A stretch of 64,000 nt of DNA from Sorangium sp025924095 (GTDB lineage: Bacteria; Myxococcota_A; Polyangia; Polyangiales; Polyangiaceae), in contig NZ_CP150356.1 of the NCBI RefSeq assembly GCF_051521505.1, forward strand, positions 6,510,001 through 6,574,000, given 5' to 3'. Shown here piece after piece: positions 9,677 through 18,457 of the stretch. The notes under the pieces were generated by a model, which did no database searches, had not been told where the DNA came from, and saw only the letters and a program-made list of their open reading frames with translations. Positions within the stretch are counted from its first letter, which is position 1. The number at the start of each line of letters is the position of its first letter. The translations under genes and the position numbers were made by a program.

Positions 9677-10192
9677 GATGCCCTCGATGTTGTGTTGAAG
9701 GAACTGCAATGAGCAGCACGCTACGACGGGTTTCCACTGCTGGCAATCCGGCGCGTTGCCAGATCTGCAGATCGCCAGTCGAGAAACGCCGGGCGAGCGC
9801 CTCGTCCTCACGCCCACAGGAAACGAGAATCGACCACAAAGGTGAGGGGGACCTGGAGGCGTGCCGGTGACGTCGCTGCATCGTCCGGATCCCACGGCGA
9901 GCTCCCTGGCCCGGCGCTGCCGTCCCGAGGCCGACGCTCGGCCCCGCGCGAGGCGCGACAGGGGCGTGGCCGCGGCGCGCTCGCCGTGCGACGGCCGCTG
10001 ACAGCGGCGAGTTCAAGCTCGGGTGTCGTCGTCGCGGCGAGATCGAGCTCATGTGTCGCTGCCGCGTGCCGGTTCGGGCTTGGCGGCGGACAAGCGGTGG
10101 TGGAGAGTAGCCGCCCGCGCCGTCCTGCGAGACGAAACAGCAAGGCCCGACGGGCGCGGGCCCGAGACCACCTCCTGACCCAGAGAAATGCG
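9677..10192. other. Divergent intergenic region, lipoxygenase / monooxygenase-like
   Basis: 516 bases without a convincing gene. Open frames on both strands are Arg/Ala-rich shadows. A near-repeat of tcgtcgcggcgagatcgagctcatgtgtcg character occurs at about 10018-10060 (gttcaagctcgggtgtcgtcgtcg followed by a similar block). The region must hold promoters for both flanking genes. Confidence 0.45.
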
Positions 10193-11089
10193 ATGCGAAT
10201 ATCACGAACGAGACTCAAGGCGCCATGGCGCGCGCCCGCGGCGGCGGCCCTCGCCGCGGCGGCCCTCTCCGCGATCGACCCGGCCGTGGCTCACGCCCAC
10301 TTCACCCTGATCGAGCCGGCTTGCTACTCGGAGCAGAATAACCTTGGCGACCCGCAGAAGAGCGCGCCCTGCGGCCAGGCGGACCCCGGAAAGCCGGTCG
10401 AGCTGACCGGCGACGTGACCACCTATGTCCAGGGTGAGACGATCACCCTGACGATCGAGGAGACCATATTTCACCCGGGCCATTACCGCGTCTCGATCGC
10501 GCCCGATCCGGAGTCCATCCCTCCGGATCCGGAGGTGACCCCCGGCTCCACGCCGTGCGGCTCCACCGTGATCGAGACCGATCCGCAGCTCCCCCTCGTG
10601 GCGGACGGCCTGCTCGTCCACACGGCGGCGATCTCGGGGACGCAATCCGTCGAGATCAAGCTCCCCGACGATCTCACCTGCGAGAACTGCACGCTGCAGG
10701 TCAGCCAGTTCATGTCAAACCACGCGATCAACAACCCGGGCGGCTGCTTCTATCACCACTGCGCGACCATCACGATCGTCCCGCGTGAGGGTGAACCCGC
10801 GGGGTCCGGCGGCGCAGGCGGCAAATCCGGCGACGGCGGCGCTGCATCGAGCAGCAATAGCAGCAGCAGCAGCAGCTCCGGCGACGGCGGCACCGCGTCC
10901 GCGGGCGGCAGCCCCGGCGACGGCGGCGCCGCATCCACCGGCGACGGCGGGAGCGCCGGGGCCGAACCGTCCGATTCCTCCTCTTCGTCCGGTTGTGGAT
11001 GCCGTGTCGGCGCCGCCGAGAGGCCCACCGGCGCCTACGTCGCAGGCCTGCTGGCGCTCGGGCTCCTGCGCTGGCGCCGCCGCCGCTGA
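10193..11089 (+). CDS. Secreted polysaccharide-monooxygenase-like protein (SCE4755 type), MYXO-CTERM anchored
   Basis: A 298-residue exported protein. The start at ATG 10193 gives an Ala-rich signal peptide ending AVAHA, leaving His36 as the mature N-terminus (HFTLIEPACY), the hallmark of the copper His-brace of lytic polysaccharide monooxygenases. LGDPQKSAPCG follows. A further His-rich conserved element, GGCFYHHCATITI, near residue 185 may supply other ligands. The domain ends at about 200 and is followed by a low-complexity Gly/Ser/Asp linker of about 70 residues, then SGCGC, a membrane helix and RWRRRR, the myxosortase tail. Oxidative polysaccharide attack at the cell surface is an inference from the N-terminal His and family resemblance; copper binding is untested. 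Confidence 0.85.
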   Translation: MRISRTRLKAPWRAPAAAALAAAALSAIDPAVAHAHFTLIEPACYSEQNNLGDPQKSAPCGQADPGKPVELTGDVTTYVQGETITLTIEETIFHPGHYRVSIAPDPESIPPDPEVTPGSTPCGSTVIETDPQLPLVADGLLVHTAAISGTQSVEIKLPDDLTCENCTLQVSQFMSNHAINNPGGCFYHHCATITIVPREGEPAGSGGAGGKSGDGGAASSSNSSSSSSSGDGGTASAGGSPGDGGAASTGDGGSAGAEPSDSSSSSGCGCRVGAAERPTGAYVAGLLALGLLRWRRRR

Positions 11090-11198
11090 GCCCGTGTGGG
11101 CGCGCGAGGCGACCGGCGGCGAGCTCGTGAGATCCTCCGAGATCCTCTGAGCCGTCGTCGCGGTTGGCTCACGGCAGCGCCTGTGCAAGAGGTGCGAT

Positions 11199-13070
11199 AT
11201 GGCCCTGCGCGCGCTCCGCACCGTCGTTTTCGTTCCCCTGCTCATGGCCGCGTGTGCCCGCGAGGCGCCACCTCCCGCCGCCGCGCCGGCCCCCCTGCCC
11301 TCGCCGGCCCCCCCGACGGTCGCGGGCACGGCAACGGCGGCGCCCGCTGCGCCCGCGGCGGCCCCACGACGCCCGGCGTGGGTGGAGCGCAGCAACGAGC
11401 ACGCGCAGGTGCTCCTCGACGTGCTCGCCCGGTTCTCGCCGGAGCTCGCCGGCTCGGTGGGGATCGAGCGCGCGGACGCGGAGATCACCGATCCCTCGTC
11501 GGAGGCCGAGGCGCGGGCGCGCGCGGCCTACCGCGCGGCCATCGTCGAGCTCCAGAAGCGGCGAGAGGCCGAGAAGGCCCCGGCGGTCGCCGAAGATCTG
11601 CAGATCCTGCTGGACGCCGCGGACCGGGCCGTTCGCGGCTCGGAGCTCGACGAGAAGCACAGGGTCACCTACGTGCACGTCACGGGGCTCGTGTTCGAGG
11701 GCATCTCGAGCCTGCTGGACGACCGGCTACCCCCGGCGCGGCGGGCCGCGGCCCTCACGCGGCTCCGCCGCTATGCCGGCCTGGAGGCGGGCTACACGCC
11801 CATCGCCGAGCGGGCCAGGGCCAGGCTCACCCACGAGCTCGGAAAGCCCGGCTTGCTCGCCCCCTCCAGGATGGAAATCGAGCGGCACCTCGCCACGAAC
11901 GCCCGCGTGCGGGAGGGCATCGGCGAGCTCTTCAGGAAATACGCTATCAGCGGCCATGAAGCGCCGCTCGCCGCGCTGACTCGCCAGCTCGAGGCGTACG
12001 ACGCGGCGCTGCGCGCCGACGTGCTCCCCCGGGCTCGGACCGGCTTCGCGCTGCCGCCGCCGCTCTATGCGTTCGCGCTCGAGTCGTATGGCGTCGATCT
12101 CCCGCCCGCCGAGCTCGCGTCCCTGGCCCACACCGCCTTCGACGATCTCAAGGCGCAGATGCAGAAGCTCGCGGTGTCGATCGCCGCCGCGCGCAAGCTG
12201 CCGAGCGCGGATCACCGCGACGTGATCCGCGCCCTGAAGAAGGAGCAGCTGGTGGGCGAGGCGATCTTGCCGCACTACAAGGAGCGGCTCGCCCAGATAG
12301 AGGCCATCCTCCGGAGAGAGCGCCTCGTCACCCTGCCCGACAGACCGGCGCGCATCCGGCTCGGCACGGCCGCGGAGAGCGCCGAGGCGCCTGCGCCGCA
12401 CATGCGGCCGCCGCGGCTGCTCGACAACCACGGAGAACAAGGGGAGTTCGTGCTGCCGCTGAGCCTCCCGGGGCCGCCCGGCTCCACGGGGGAGCTGCAG
12501 AAGATCGACGATTTCACCCATGCCGCGGCGTCATGGACGCTCACCGCTCACGAGGCGCGCCCCGGACACGAGCTCCAGTTCGCGTCGCTCGTCGAGCGGG
12601 GCGTCTCGATCGCGCGGGCCATCTTCGCGGACAACAGCGCCAATGTGGAGGGGTGGGGTCTCTATTCCGAGGCCATCCTGCTCCCGTTCATGCCGCCCGA
12701 GGGCCAGCTCGTCTCGCTGCAATACCGCCTGCTGCGGGCCGCGCGCGCCTTCCTGGACCCGGAGCTCCAGGCCGGCAAGATCACGCCGACGGCAGCGCGC
12801 GCCTTCCTGGAGAAGGAGGTGGTGCTGTCGGCGCCGTTCGCGCAGTCCGAGGTGGAGCGCTACACGTTCCGCGCGCCGGGACAGGCGACGTCGTATTTCT
12901 ACGGGTTCACCCGGCTGATGGAGCTCCGGGCAGAGGTCGAGTCCAGGATGGGCCCGCGCTTCGACGCGCAACGGTTCCACGATTTCGTGCTCGCCCAGGG
13001 GATCCTGCCGCCGAAGCTGATGCGCAAGGCGGTGTTCGATCGGTTCGTGGGGGCTCAGCCGGCGCTCTGA
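11199..13070 (+). CDS. DUF885-family putative zinc peptidase lipoprotein
   Basis: A 623-residue lipoprotein. The signal peptide ends in the lipobox MAAC (Cys19), followed by a Pro/Ala-rich tether to about residue 60. The long helical body carries HEARPGHELQ (His451, Glu452, His457), the zinc-type signature of DUF885 proteins, with a downstream NVEGWGLYSE element typical of the family and likely to hold the third ligand. AGAGG upstream supports ATG 11199. Substrate is unknown; family members are presumed carboxypeptidase-like. It stands 109 bases after the monooxygenase-like gene on the same strand, with possible but unproven cotranscription. Confidence 0.87.
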   Translation: MALRALRTVVFVPLLMAACAREAPPPAAAPAPLPSPAPPTVAGTATAAPAAPAAAPRRPAWVERSNEHAQVLLDVLARFSPELAGSVGIERADAEITDPSSEAEARARAAYRAAIVELQKRREAEKAPAVAEDLQILLDAADRAVRGSELDEKHRVTYVHVTGLVFEGISSLLDDRLPPARRAAALTRLRRYAGLEAGYTPIAERARARLTHELGKPGLLAPSRMEIERHLATNARVREGIGELFRKYAISGHEAPLAALTRQLEAYDAALRADVLPRARTGFALPPPLYAFALESYGVDLPPAELASLAHTAFDDLKAQMQKLAVSIAAARKLPSADHRDVIRALKKEQLVGEAILPHYKERLAQIEAILRRERLVTLPDRPARIRLGTAAESAEAPAPHMRPPRLLDNHGEQGEFVLPLSLPGPPGSTGELQKIDDFTHAAASWTLTAHEARPGHELQFASLVERGVSIARAIFADNSANVEGWGLYSEAILLPFMPPEGQLVSLQYRLLRAARAFLDPELQAGKITPTAARAFLEKEVVLSAPFAQSEVERYTFRAPGQATSYFYGFTRLMELRAEVESRMGPRFDAQRFHDFVLAQGILPPKLMRKAVFDRFVGAQPAL

Positions 13071-13191
13071 GCGAGGACGCGTACGAGGAGAGGAGAGAGA
13101 AGGCCGCCTCGATCCAGCGCGGGATCCCCTTGCGGCGCGCCTCGCCGGCCCCAGCTGTCCAGGAGGACGCGGCAGCGCCGGAGGGTGACGC

Positions 13192-13437
13192 ATGGAAATC
13201 AACGAGAACGCGGCGGTGAAGCGACAGCCGGCAGCGCCCGACGGCGCCGCGGCCGGACTCAAGAAGCCGGGGAAGAAGGCGCGCGAGGAGCGGACGCCGG
13301 AGACGCCGGTCGACCGCGGGGGCGCGCTCTGGCCACGCAGGACGTCGGAGGCGCTGCTCGATCCGGAGGACATCGCGTCGGACCTGTCGTTCCCGGCGAG
13401 CGACCCTCCGGCCTGGACGCCGGGCTACCCGGGCTGA
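13192..13437 (+). CDS. Small basic protein with SFPASDPPAWTP tail
   Basis: An 81-residue hydrophilic protein. GGAGGGTGA stands just before ATG 13192, a strong ribosome site. The first 55 residues are rich in Lys, Arg, Ala and Pro and probably unstructured. The C-terminus, DLSFPASDPPAWTPGYPG, carries a short motif found again at the end of the small protein at 29690-29905. No function can be assigned from sequence. The motif is one I associate with small conserved bacterial proteins of unknown role. Confidence 0.72.
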   Translation: MEINENAAVKRQPAAPDGAAAGLKKPGKKAREERTPETPVDRGGALWPRRTSEALLDPEDIASDLSFPASDPPAWTPGYPG

Positions 13438-13450
13438 GCGCCGGCCCCCG

Positions 13451-13975
13451 TCACGCCTCGGGAACGTCCCCGTCGAGCCACTTGCGCGCGCTCTCGGCGG
13501 TGAGCTTGAAGGCCGCGGGCACCCTCGCCCGCCGCACGGCCTCCCCCGCCGCGTCCCACTCGGTGAGGATGGCGTGGGGGTCGTCCTCGTCGGGCACCAC
13601 GTCGAGGTCCACCCGCACCCGCGCGCCGCCCTCGACCGCCGTCGTGACGCTCCGGTGCAGCTGCGCCCGGCGCTGCTGGGCGTGGCGCGCCAGCACCTCG
13701 TTCGCCGTCTTCACCAGGGTGGCGAAGGCGTTCGCGTCGAGGGGCTTCGGGTTCTTCTTGTCACGCCCCATCGTCCACGGCCCCACCAGCGAGGGCTCGC
13801 TCTGGCCGTCGCACGTCATCTCGACGGCCCACCCGTCGTCGTCCTCGTTCTTGATGACCCGCGCCGTCCACCCGCTGCCCCTCCACAGCTTCGGGTCCTG
13901 GTCCTCAGGGCGAACGGGGGGCGCCTGCCCCACCTCGTCTTGCGTCTCGTCCGTTGCGTCGTGCGTCGTGGCCAT
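13451..13975 (-). CDS. Hypothetical soluble protein
   Basis: A 174-residue acidic protein with no signal peptide or membrane segment. The centre is likely a compact alpha/beta fold (GWTARVIKNEDDDGWAVEMT, then ARVRVDLDVVP). The C-terminal part resembles a substrate-independent helix pair. No family was recognised. It converges with the SFPASDPP protein, whose stop is only 13 bases away, so the two transcripts must terminate in or across each other's genes. Codon use matches its neighbours. Confidence 0.7.
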   Translation of the reverse strand: MATTHDATDETQDEVGQAPPVRPEDQDPKLWRGSGWTARVIKNEDDDGWAVEMTCDGQSEPSLVGPWTMGRDKKNPKPLDANAFATLVKTANEVLARHAQQRRAQLHRSVTTAVEGGARVRVDLDVVPDEDDPHAILTEWDAAGEAVRRARVPAAFKLTAESARKWLDGDVPEA

Positions 13976-14294
13976 GGGCGCCTCGGTCTACCCGCTGCGC
14001 GCTCGGCGCGTCCAGCCTGTACCGCACGGCGCGGGCATTTCCTGTCAGCCCCGGCGGCTCTGGGCCCCTTCGCGGTGATCACCGATCTCCCTCGGCCCGG
14101 TGCGCCGGGGGAGGACGAGGTTGACGAAGGCTCGCGTCCCGGGGCCGGGGCTCGACGCGCCGGAGCAATGCCGGGGGACGAAGTCCGAGGGAGGCGCGGC
14201 GACAGGGCAGCTCGAGCGCAACCGCCGGTCAGGGCCGCCGCAGGCCCCATCGCTGCGGGCTGGTCGGCCGCCGCGGAGCTGCGACACTCCCCGC
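13976..14294. other. Intergenic region, nothing recognised
   Basis: 319 bases between a minus-strand hypothetical gene and the plus-strand esterase. The esterase frame is open upstream to 14100, but its translation there is Arg/Gly-rich and lies before a clear signal peptide. Likely contains the promoters of the two divergent genes. Confidence 0.45.
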
Positions 14295-15218
14295 ATGCTC
14301 CTCCCCCGGCGCCCCTTCCTGGCCCTCTGCGCCGCCGCCCTGGCCCCGCGCGCCGCCCTCGCCGACCCGGCCGGCCCCGCCCCGCCGCTGTCTCCGGCTC
14401 CCTCCGCCGCCCCGCCGGCCTTCGACGTCCGCGACCTCCAGGTCCCCGGCGACCGCGCCCTCGGCCAGCGGTTCACGCTGCTCGTCCCGAAGCACCTCGC
14501 CCCGGGCGAGCGCGTGCCGCTGCTCGTGCTCCTCCACGGCCTCGGCGAGACCGGCGACCCGCGCCTCGGCGCCTTCGCGTGGCTCGAGCGCTACGGCCTC
14601 GGGTCCGCCTACGAGCGGCTCCGCCGCCCGCCGCTCGGCCGCACCTCGCGCCGGAAGGACTGGACCGACGCGCGGCTCGCCGAGGTCAACGCCGCGCTCG
14701 CGGCGCAACCGTTCCGCGGCCTCGCGGTCGCGTGCCCGTACACGCCCAACGTCCACAAGGCGCCGAACCCCTCCGCGGCGCTCGACGGCTACGCGCGCTG
14801 GCTCGCGGAGGTGGTCCTGCCCCGCGCCCGCGCCGAGGCGCCCGTGCTCGACGGCGCGGCCCGCACCTCGCTCGACGGCTGCTCCCTCGGGGGCTACGTC
14901 GGCATCGAGGTGTTCCTCCGCCGGCCCGAGCTCTTCGGCGCCTGGGGCGGCGTGCAGTCGGCCGTCAGCGCCCATCGCGCCCCCGCCTACGCCGACCGGC
15001 TCGCCAGGGCCGTCGCCGCGGCCGGCCCGCGCGACCTCCACCTGCTCACCAGCAAGGGCGACCCGTTCCACGACGCGAACGCCGCCCTCGCCGCGCAGCT
15101 CGCGAAGCGCTCGATCCCCCACACGCTCCGCGTCCTGCCGGGCCCCCACGACCAGCCCTGGCTCCGCGAGGCCGGCACCCTCGAGATGCTCCTCTTCCAC
15201 GACCGCCGCCCGCGCTGA
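14295..15218 (+). CDS. Exported alpha/beta-hydrolase, esterase type
   Basis: A 307-residue predicted secreted hydrolase. ATG 14295 opens a twin-Arg-like signal peptide (LLPRRPFLALCAAALAPRAALA). The alpha/beta-hydrolase landmarks are the oxyanion strand LLVLLHGLGETG, the nucleophile elbow DGCSLGGYVG (Ser in GCSLGG) and a C-terminal catalytic His in GPHDQPW. A probable acid residue lies in TSKGDPF. It belongs with the esterase-D/PHB-depolymerase-like group, so an ester or acetyl-ester substrate is likely, but specificity is unknown. A 153-base gap separates it from the deacylase gene downstream. Confidence 0.82.
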   Translation: MLLPRRPFLALCAAALAPRAALADPAGPAPPLSPAPSAAPPAFDVRDLQVPGDRALGQRFTLLVPKHLAPGERVPLLVLLHGLGETGDPRLGAFAWLERYGLGSAYERLRRPPLGRTSRRKDWTDARLAEVNAALAAQPFRGLAVACPYTPNVHKAPNPSAALDGYARWLAEVVLPRARAEAPVLDGAARTSLDGCSLGGYVGIEVFLRRPELFGAWGGVQSAVSAHRAPAYADRLARAVAAAGPRDLHLLTSKGDPFHDANAALAAQLAKRSIPHTLRVLPGPHDQPWLREAGTLEMLLFHDRRPR

Positions 15219-15371
15219 CCGGCCCCCGCGCGCAGCGCGGGCACCGGCAGGTTCACCGACGAGCACGGCTCCGCGACCCAATGAACGTGGTCCGAACCGA
15301 GCGAGCCCCCCGTGGTCTCGAGGGAGAAGGTCGTCGACGCCCTCACCGGCGCGTATAGCATGGCGCGGCCC

Positions 15372-15869
15372 ATGACCACGAAGACCAACGCGGCGCGCAT
15401 CCTCGACAGCCTCGGCATCCAGTACGAGCTGCGCGCCTACGAGGTCGATCCGGGCGACCTGACCGCAGGCACGGTGGCCAGGAAGATCGGCCTGCCGCCG
15501 GAGCAGGTGTGGAAGACGCTCGTGGCGCGCGGCGACCGCCACGGCGTCTGTCTTGCGGTGGTGCCGGGCAACGCCCAGCTCGACCTGAAGGCGATGGCGC
15601 GGCTCACGGGGGACCGGAAGGTCGACACCGTGCCTCTCAAGGAAGTCCAGCCGCTCACGGGGTATGTGCGCGGCGGGGTCACGGCGCTCGGCGCGAAGAA
15701 GGCCTATCCCGTCTATGCGGATGAGACCATCGAGCTCTTCGACGTCGTCTCCATCTCGGCCGGCGTGCGCGGCACCCAGATCCTCCTCGCTCCCGGCGAC
15801 TACCTGCGCGCGACGAACGCCAGGGTCGGCGCCATCGCCATCGCCGTGCCCGGCAGCGACGCAGATTGA
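15372..15869 (+). CDS. ybaK: YbaK/EbsC-type Cys-tRNA(Pro) deacylase
   Basis: A 165-residue trans-editing hydrolase that removes cysteine misloaded on tRNA-Pro. The length fits YbaK (about 160 residues). The fold is recognisable from TNAARILDSLGI at the N-terminus, GLPPEQVWKTLVARGD with the conserved Lys, the VPGNAQLDLKAMA turn and the C-terminal GGVTALGAKKAYPVYAD block. ATG 15372 was preferred over the upstream in-frame 15312 because it matches the family N-terminus. It is a single gene, with no prolyl-tRNA synthetase nearby. Confidence 0.9.
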   Translation: MTTKTNAARILDSLGIQYELRAYEVDPGDLTAGTVARKIGLPPEQVWKTLVARGDRHGVCLAVVPGNAQLDLKAMARLTGDRKVDTVPLKEVQPLTGYVRGGVTALGAKKAYPVYADETIELFDVVSISAGVRGTQILLAPGDYLRATNARVGAIAIAVPGSDAD

Positions 15870-15943
15870 CGGCGCGCGCCGCCGGATCGCGGTAGGATGG
15901 CAGAGCTCGGCTCCGGGCCGAGCCCGGGGCGGCGACAAGGGAT

Positions 15944-16762
15944 ATGACCAGAGCGGCCTGCGACGTGCGCGACCCGAGCGAGCTGAGCACCGCCGAGCTG
16001 CGGCAGCTGTGCCAGGGCAGCCATCCGTGGGAGCTCGGGCTCGGGGCGGTCCAGCTTGTGGCGTCGACCGCGGCGAGCGGCGCCGTGCTCGTCGCGGCCG
16101 CCGCGTGCATTCCCGGGCTGGTCCAGTGCATCAGCGTGGGCCCGGCGCTCGCGGCGGGGCTCGCGGTGTGGGAGTCGCTCGGGGTGGCCAGGGCGTGGCT
16201 CCCGGGCGCGGCATACCGCGAGGAGCTCGCGTTCCGCTCGTGGCACGCCGGGCTCTCGCCCTGGGCGGGGCCCCAGGCGCTGCGGCGCTGGGCAGGGCGC
16301 GCGATGACGCGCCGGCCGGCGCCGGACTGGCTCCTCGTCCTCGAAGGCATCGCGCCGGCCGGCGGAGGGCGCCGCTGGGTCAAGGTCGAGCTCTCGCTGT
16401 CGCCGTCCTCGGACGGCCCGTTCCGCTCGCAGGCCGGCGGGCACGCGCTGCTTCACCCGGGCGGGGGCGGCACGGCCGGGCCGCGCGAGCGGCGCCTCGC
16501 GCCCGAAGAGCTCGACGACCTGCAGCGGGCGCTCGCGGAGCTCCCCGAGGGGCTCTCGCTCGCCTCCCCGGCTTCACCCCGGAACCCGGCGGTGTTCGGC
16601 GGCCACTGCGAGCTGCTCATCGCCAGGAGGGCGCCGTTCGCCGCGGTCCAGCTGACGTGCGCGTTTCCGTCGCTCGAGGCGGGCGCGCAGCCGCCCTCGC
16701 TGTCCCTGCTGCACCGCCTCGTGCAGATGGCCTGGGGCGAGGGCGAGAGGGGCCCGGCCTGA
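15944..16762 (+). CDS. Hypothetical protein with an N-terminal hydrophobic pair
   Basis: A 272-residue protein starting at ATG 15944 behind a good AAGGGA site. Residues about 33-75 contain two adjacent hydrophobic stretches (VQLVASTAASGAVLVAAAACI and the following ISVGPALAAGLAVW), so it may sit in the inner membrane with a cytoplasmic C-terminal domain. The C-terminal 180 residues look globular and end in an acidic helix. No family was recognised. It converges with the DUF2243 gene, 43 bases away. Confidence 0.65.
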   Translation: MTRAACDVRDPSELSTAELRQLCQGSHPWELGLGAVQLVASTAASGAVLVAAAACIPGLVQCISVGPALAAGLAVWESLGVARAWLPGAAYREELAFRSWHAGLSPWAGPQALRRWAGRAMTRRPAPDWLLVLEGIAPAGGGRRWVKVELSLSPSSDGPFRSQAGGHALLHPGGGGTAGPRERRLAPEELDDLQRALAELPEGLSLASPASPRNPAVFGGHCELLIARRAPFAAVQLTCAFPSLEAGAQPPSLSLLHRLVQMAWGEGERGPA

Positions 16763-16805
16763 TCGGCCAGACGATTCGGCACGGCGCTCGCCCCGCCGCT
16801 CCCCC

Positions 16806-17333
16806 TCATCGCGCTGACAGGCGAGCCGGCGCGGCGGCGGGAGGCGGCGCCTCGCGCATCAGGCGCAGGCCGCCGAGCACGAGCAGGGCCCCGGACGCGA
16901 GGAAGGCCAGGTCCCAACCCAGCTGACCGGGCCCCGGACGGACGTGGTGAATCTGGAGGAGGTGATGATCGATCACCCCCTCGACAAGGTTGAACACCCC
17001 CCAGCCCACGGCGGCGGCGCCCGGGAAGATCCGCCCGGGCAGCGGATCTCCGCCCGCGCGCAGCGCGCTCCAGAGCTTGCTGACTCCTGCCACGGTGAGA
17101 CCGAATGCGACAACGCTGAACAAGCCGTCTGCGAAGATGTTTCTCCTCACATCCTCGATCGTGGCGCCCGGATGGCAGCTGAAGCAGATCAGGTGGTGCC
17201 ACTGCAGGAGCTGATGGAACAGGATGCCGTCGATCAGCCCACCGGCGCCCATGCCGAAGAGCACGCCGGCCGTCTTCACAGCGCGAAATGTCCTGGTGGG
17301 GGTGTCGTTCTCGAGCGGGCGGGCTGTGCTCAT
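16806..17333 (-). CDS. DUF2243 membrane protein carrying a CxxCH motif
   Basis: A 175-residue protein with four probable membrane helices; AGGAGG stands before ATG 17333. The DUF2243 pattern is clear (GLIDGILFHQLLQWHH, then GWGVFNLVEGVIDHHLLQIHHVR) with its many conserved His residues. Directly after the first HH pair lies CFSCHPG, a CxxCH motif where, as I recall, family members usually have an aromatic/Pro loop. CxxCH can bind heme c if exported and matured, but the topology of this loop is not known. Function of DUF2243 proteins is unassigned; the His clusters suggest metal or heme binding. Confidence 0.85.
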   Translation of the reverse strand: MSTARPLENDTPTRTFRAVKTAGVLFGMGAGGLIDGILFHQLLQWHHLICFSCHPGATIEDVRRNIFADGLFSVVAFGLTVAGVSKLWSALRAGGDPLPGRIFPGAAAVGWGVFNLVEGVIDHHLLQIHHVRPGPGQLGWDLAFLASGALLVLGGLRLMREAPPPAAAPARLSAR

Positions 17334-17566
17334 GGGGTCCTCCTGGGCAGAGCGCCATGCGAGGGTCAAACCACGGGCACGTGCGGAGGAGGGCGGATAG
17401 GCCGGGTCAGCGGGGCGACCGGCTTGCGTCCGCGGGAGCGCGGGAGCCCGGGTCGACCGCTCCTGGGGCGATGTCCCGGCGACGTCGACCAGCCAACACG
17501 GAGCTGGCACGGAGTTGGCACACGCCTTCGATCCTAGGTTTCCGCAGAATCGTCGAAAGGTGTGAG

Positions 17567-18340
17567 ATGGATAATCGAATGAACCCGGAACGCGCCGCAG
17601 GAACGCCGGAGCCGGAGCACCAGGGCCCCAAGCCGGTCCCCTACACGTATCACGACGGCCGCGAGGACTATCTCCATGTCGGCCGCCAGGGGGGCACGGA
17701 GGCAGACCAGTCCGAGGCGCTGATCCCCCCTTCCGCGGGGGTGTCTTCACCGCTCCAGGCGACGGCCCTGCCACCCGAGGCGGCGGCCATGCCGACCGAG
17801 GCGGCGGCCTCGCCTGCCCCGGCGAGCGCGCTGCCGCCCGAGGCGACAGCCCTGCCGCCCGAGGCGTCGCCTGGCGCAGCAGCGCAGCGCCCTCAGCAGG
17901 GGACCCGGATGGGCGAGATCGTCACGCGCGGGCTGCGGACCGGCGCCGTGCTGACGGCAGCGACGATGTGCACGATGATGGCAGCCTCCACCCTCAAGCG
18001 CGGGTCGCCCTGGGCCTCCATGAACGCCATGGCGACGGCGGTCGGGCTCGGGGGGCGCCGCGCGAGCGACCGGTTCGACCCGGTCGTCACGCCGGCCGGG
18101 GTCGCGGTGCTCGCCGGGGGCCTGCTCGTGTGGGGTATCGGCTACGAGAAGGCGCTGGACGCGGCGGGGCGGCGCAGCAGCCCGCTCACAGGCGCGCTGT
18201 CGGCGCTCGGCGGCTTCCTGTTCGACGAGCTGGTCTTGCCCGACCGGCTCATGAAGAACTTCCGCGCCAAGATGGGCGTGCTCGGCACCCTCAGCAAATA
18301 CGTCGCCCTGGGCGTCGCGAGCGCCGCGGCCCCTCGGTGA
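17567..18340 (+). CDS. Hypothetical membrane protein with Pro/Ala repeat linker
   Basis: A 257-residue protein; GAAAGGTGTGAG precedes ATG 17567. Residues 1-60 are polar (PYTYHDGREDYLHVG). Residues about 65-103 form a low-complexity linker with repeated LPPEA-type units. The remainder has two or three hydrophobic stretches (GAVLTAATMCTMMAAS, AGVAVLAGGLLVWGIGY) and a basic loop. No family was recognised. It is divergent from the DUF2243 gene across 233 bases and converges with the HNH gene. Confidence 0.68.
   Translation: MDNRMNPERAAGTPEPEHQGPKPVPYTYHDGREDYLHVGRQGGTEADQSEALIPPSAGVSSPLQATALPPEAAAMPTEAAASPAPASALPPEATALPPEASPGAAAQRPQQGTRMGEIVTRGLRTGAVLTAATMCTMMAASTLKRGSPWASMNAMATAVGLGGRRASDRFDPVVTPAGVAVLAGGLLVWGIGYEKALDAAGRRSSPLTGALSALGGFLFDELVLPDRLMKNFRAKMGVLGTLSKYVALGVASAAAPR
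17761..17870 (+). repeat. Degenerate in-frame LPPEA-type repeat
   Basis: Four imperfect copies of a 15-18 base unit (ctgccgcccgaggcg and variants) encode LPPEA, MPTEA, LPPEA and LPPEA blocks inside the linker of the 17567 gene. The reading frame is kept, so copy-number change would only alter linker length. Confidence 0.6.
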
Positions 18341-18391
18341 GCGCGCTCCGCGCCGGCGCGGCCGCCCCCGGCTCGACCTGATGGAGGGCCG

Positions 18392-18417
18392 GGAGCCGGG
18401 CGATCGCGCCGGGCTCC
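18392..18417. terminator. Strong hairpin between convergent genes
   Basis: Arms ggagccgggcg and cgccgggctcc pair at ten of eleven positions around a four-base loop (atcg). The hairpin lies between the stops of the plus-strand membrane protein and the minus-strand HNH gene, a position suited to a bidirectional terminator. No T-tract is present. Confidence 0.45.
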
Positions 18418-18457
18418 GCACGGCCGGGCGGGGAACCTCCGGGTGGACCGCGAGCGT

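Noticed and set aside
13574..15358. Long plus-strand frame across the hypothetical and esterase genes
   Set aside because: Arg/Pro-rich and overlapping two genes with better coding character in other frames.
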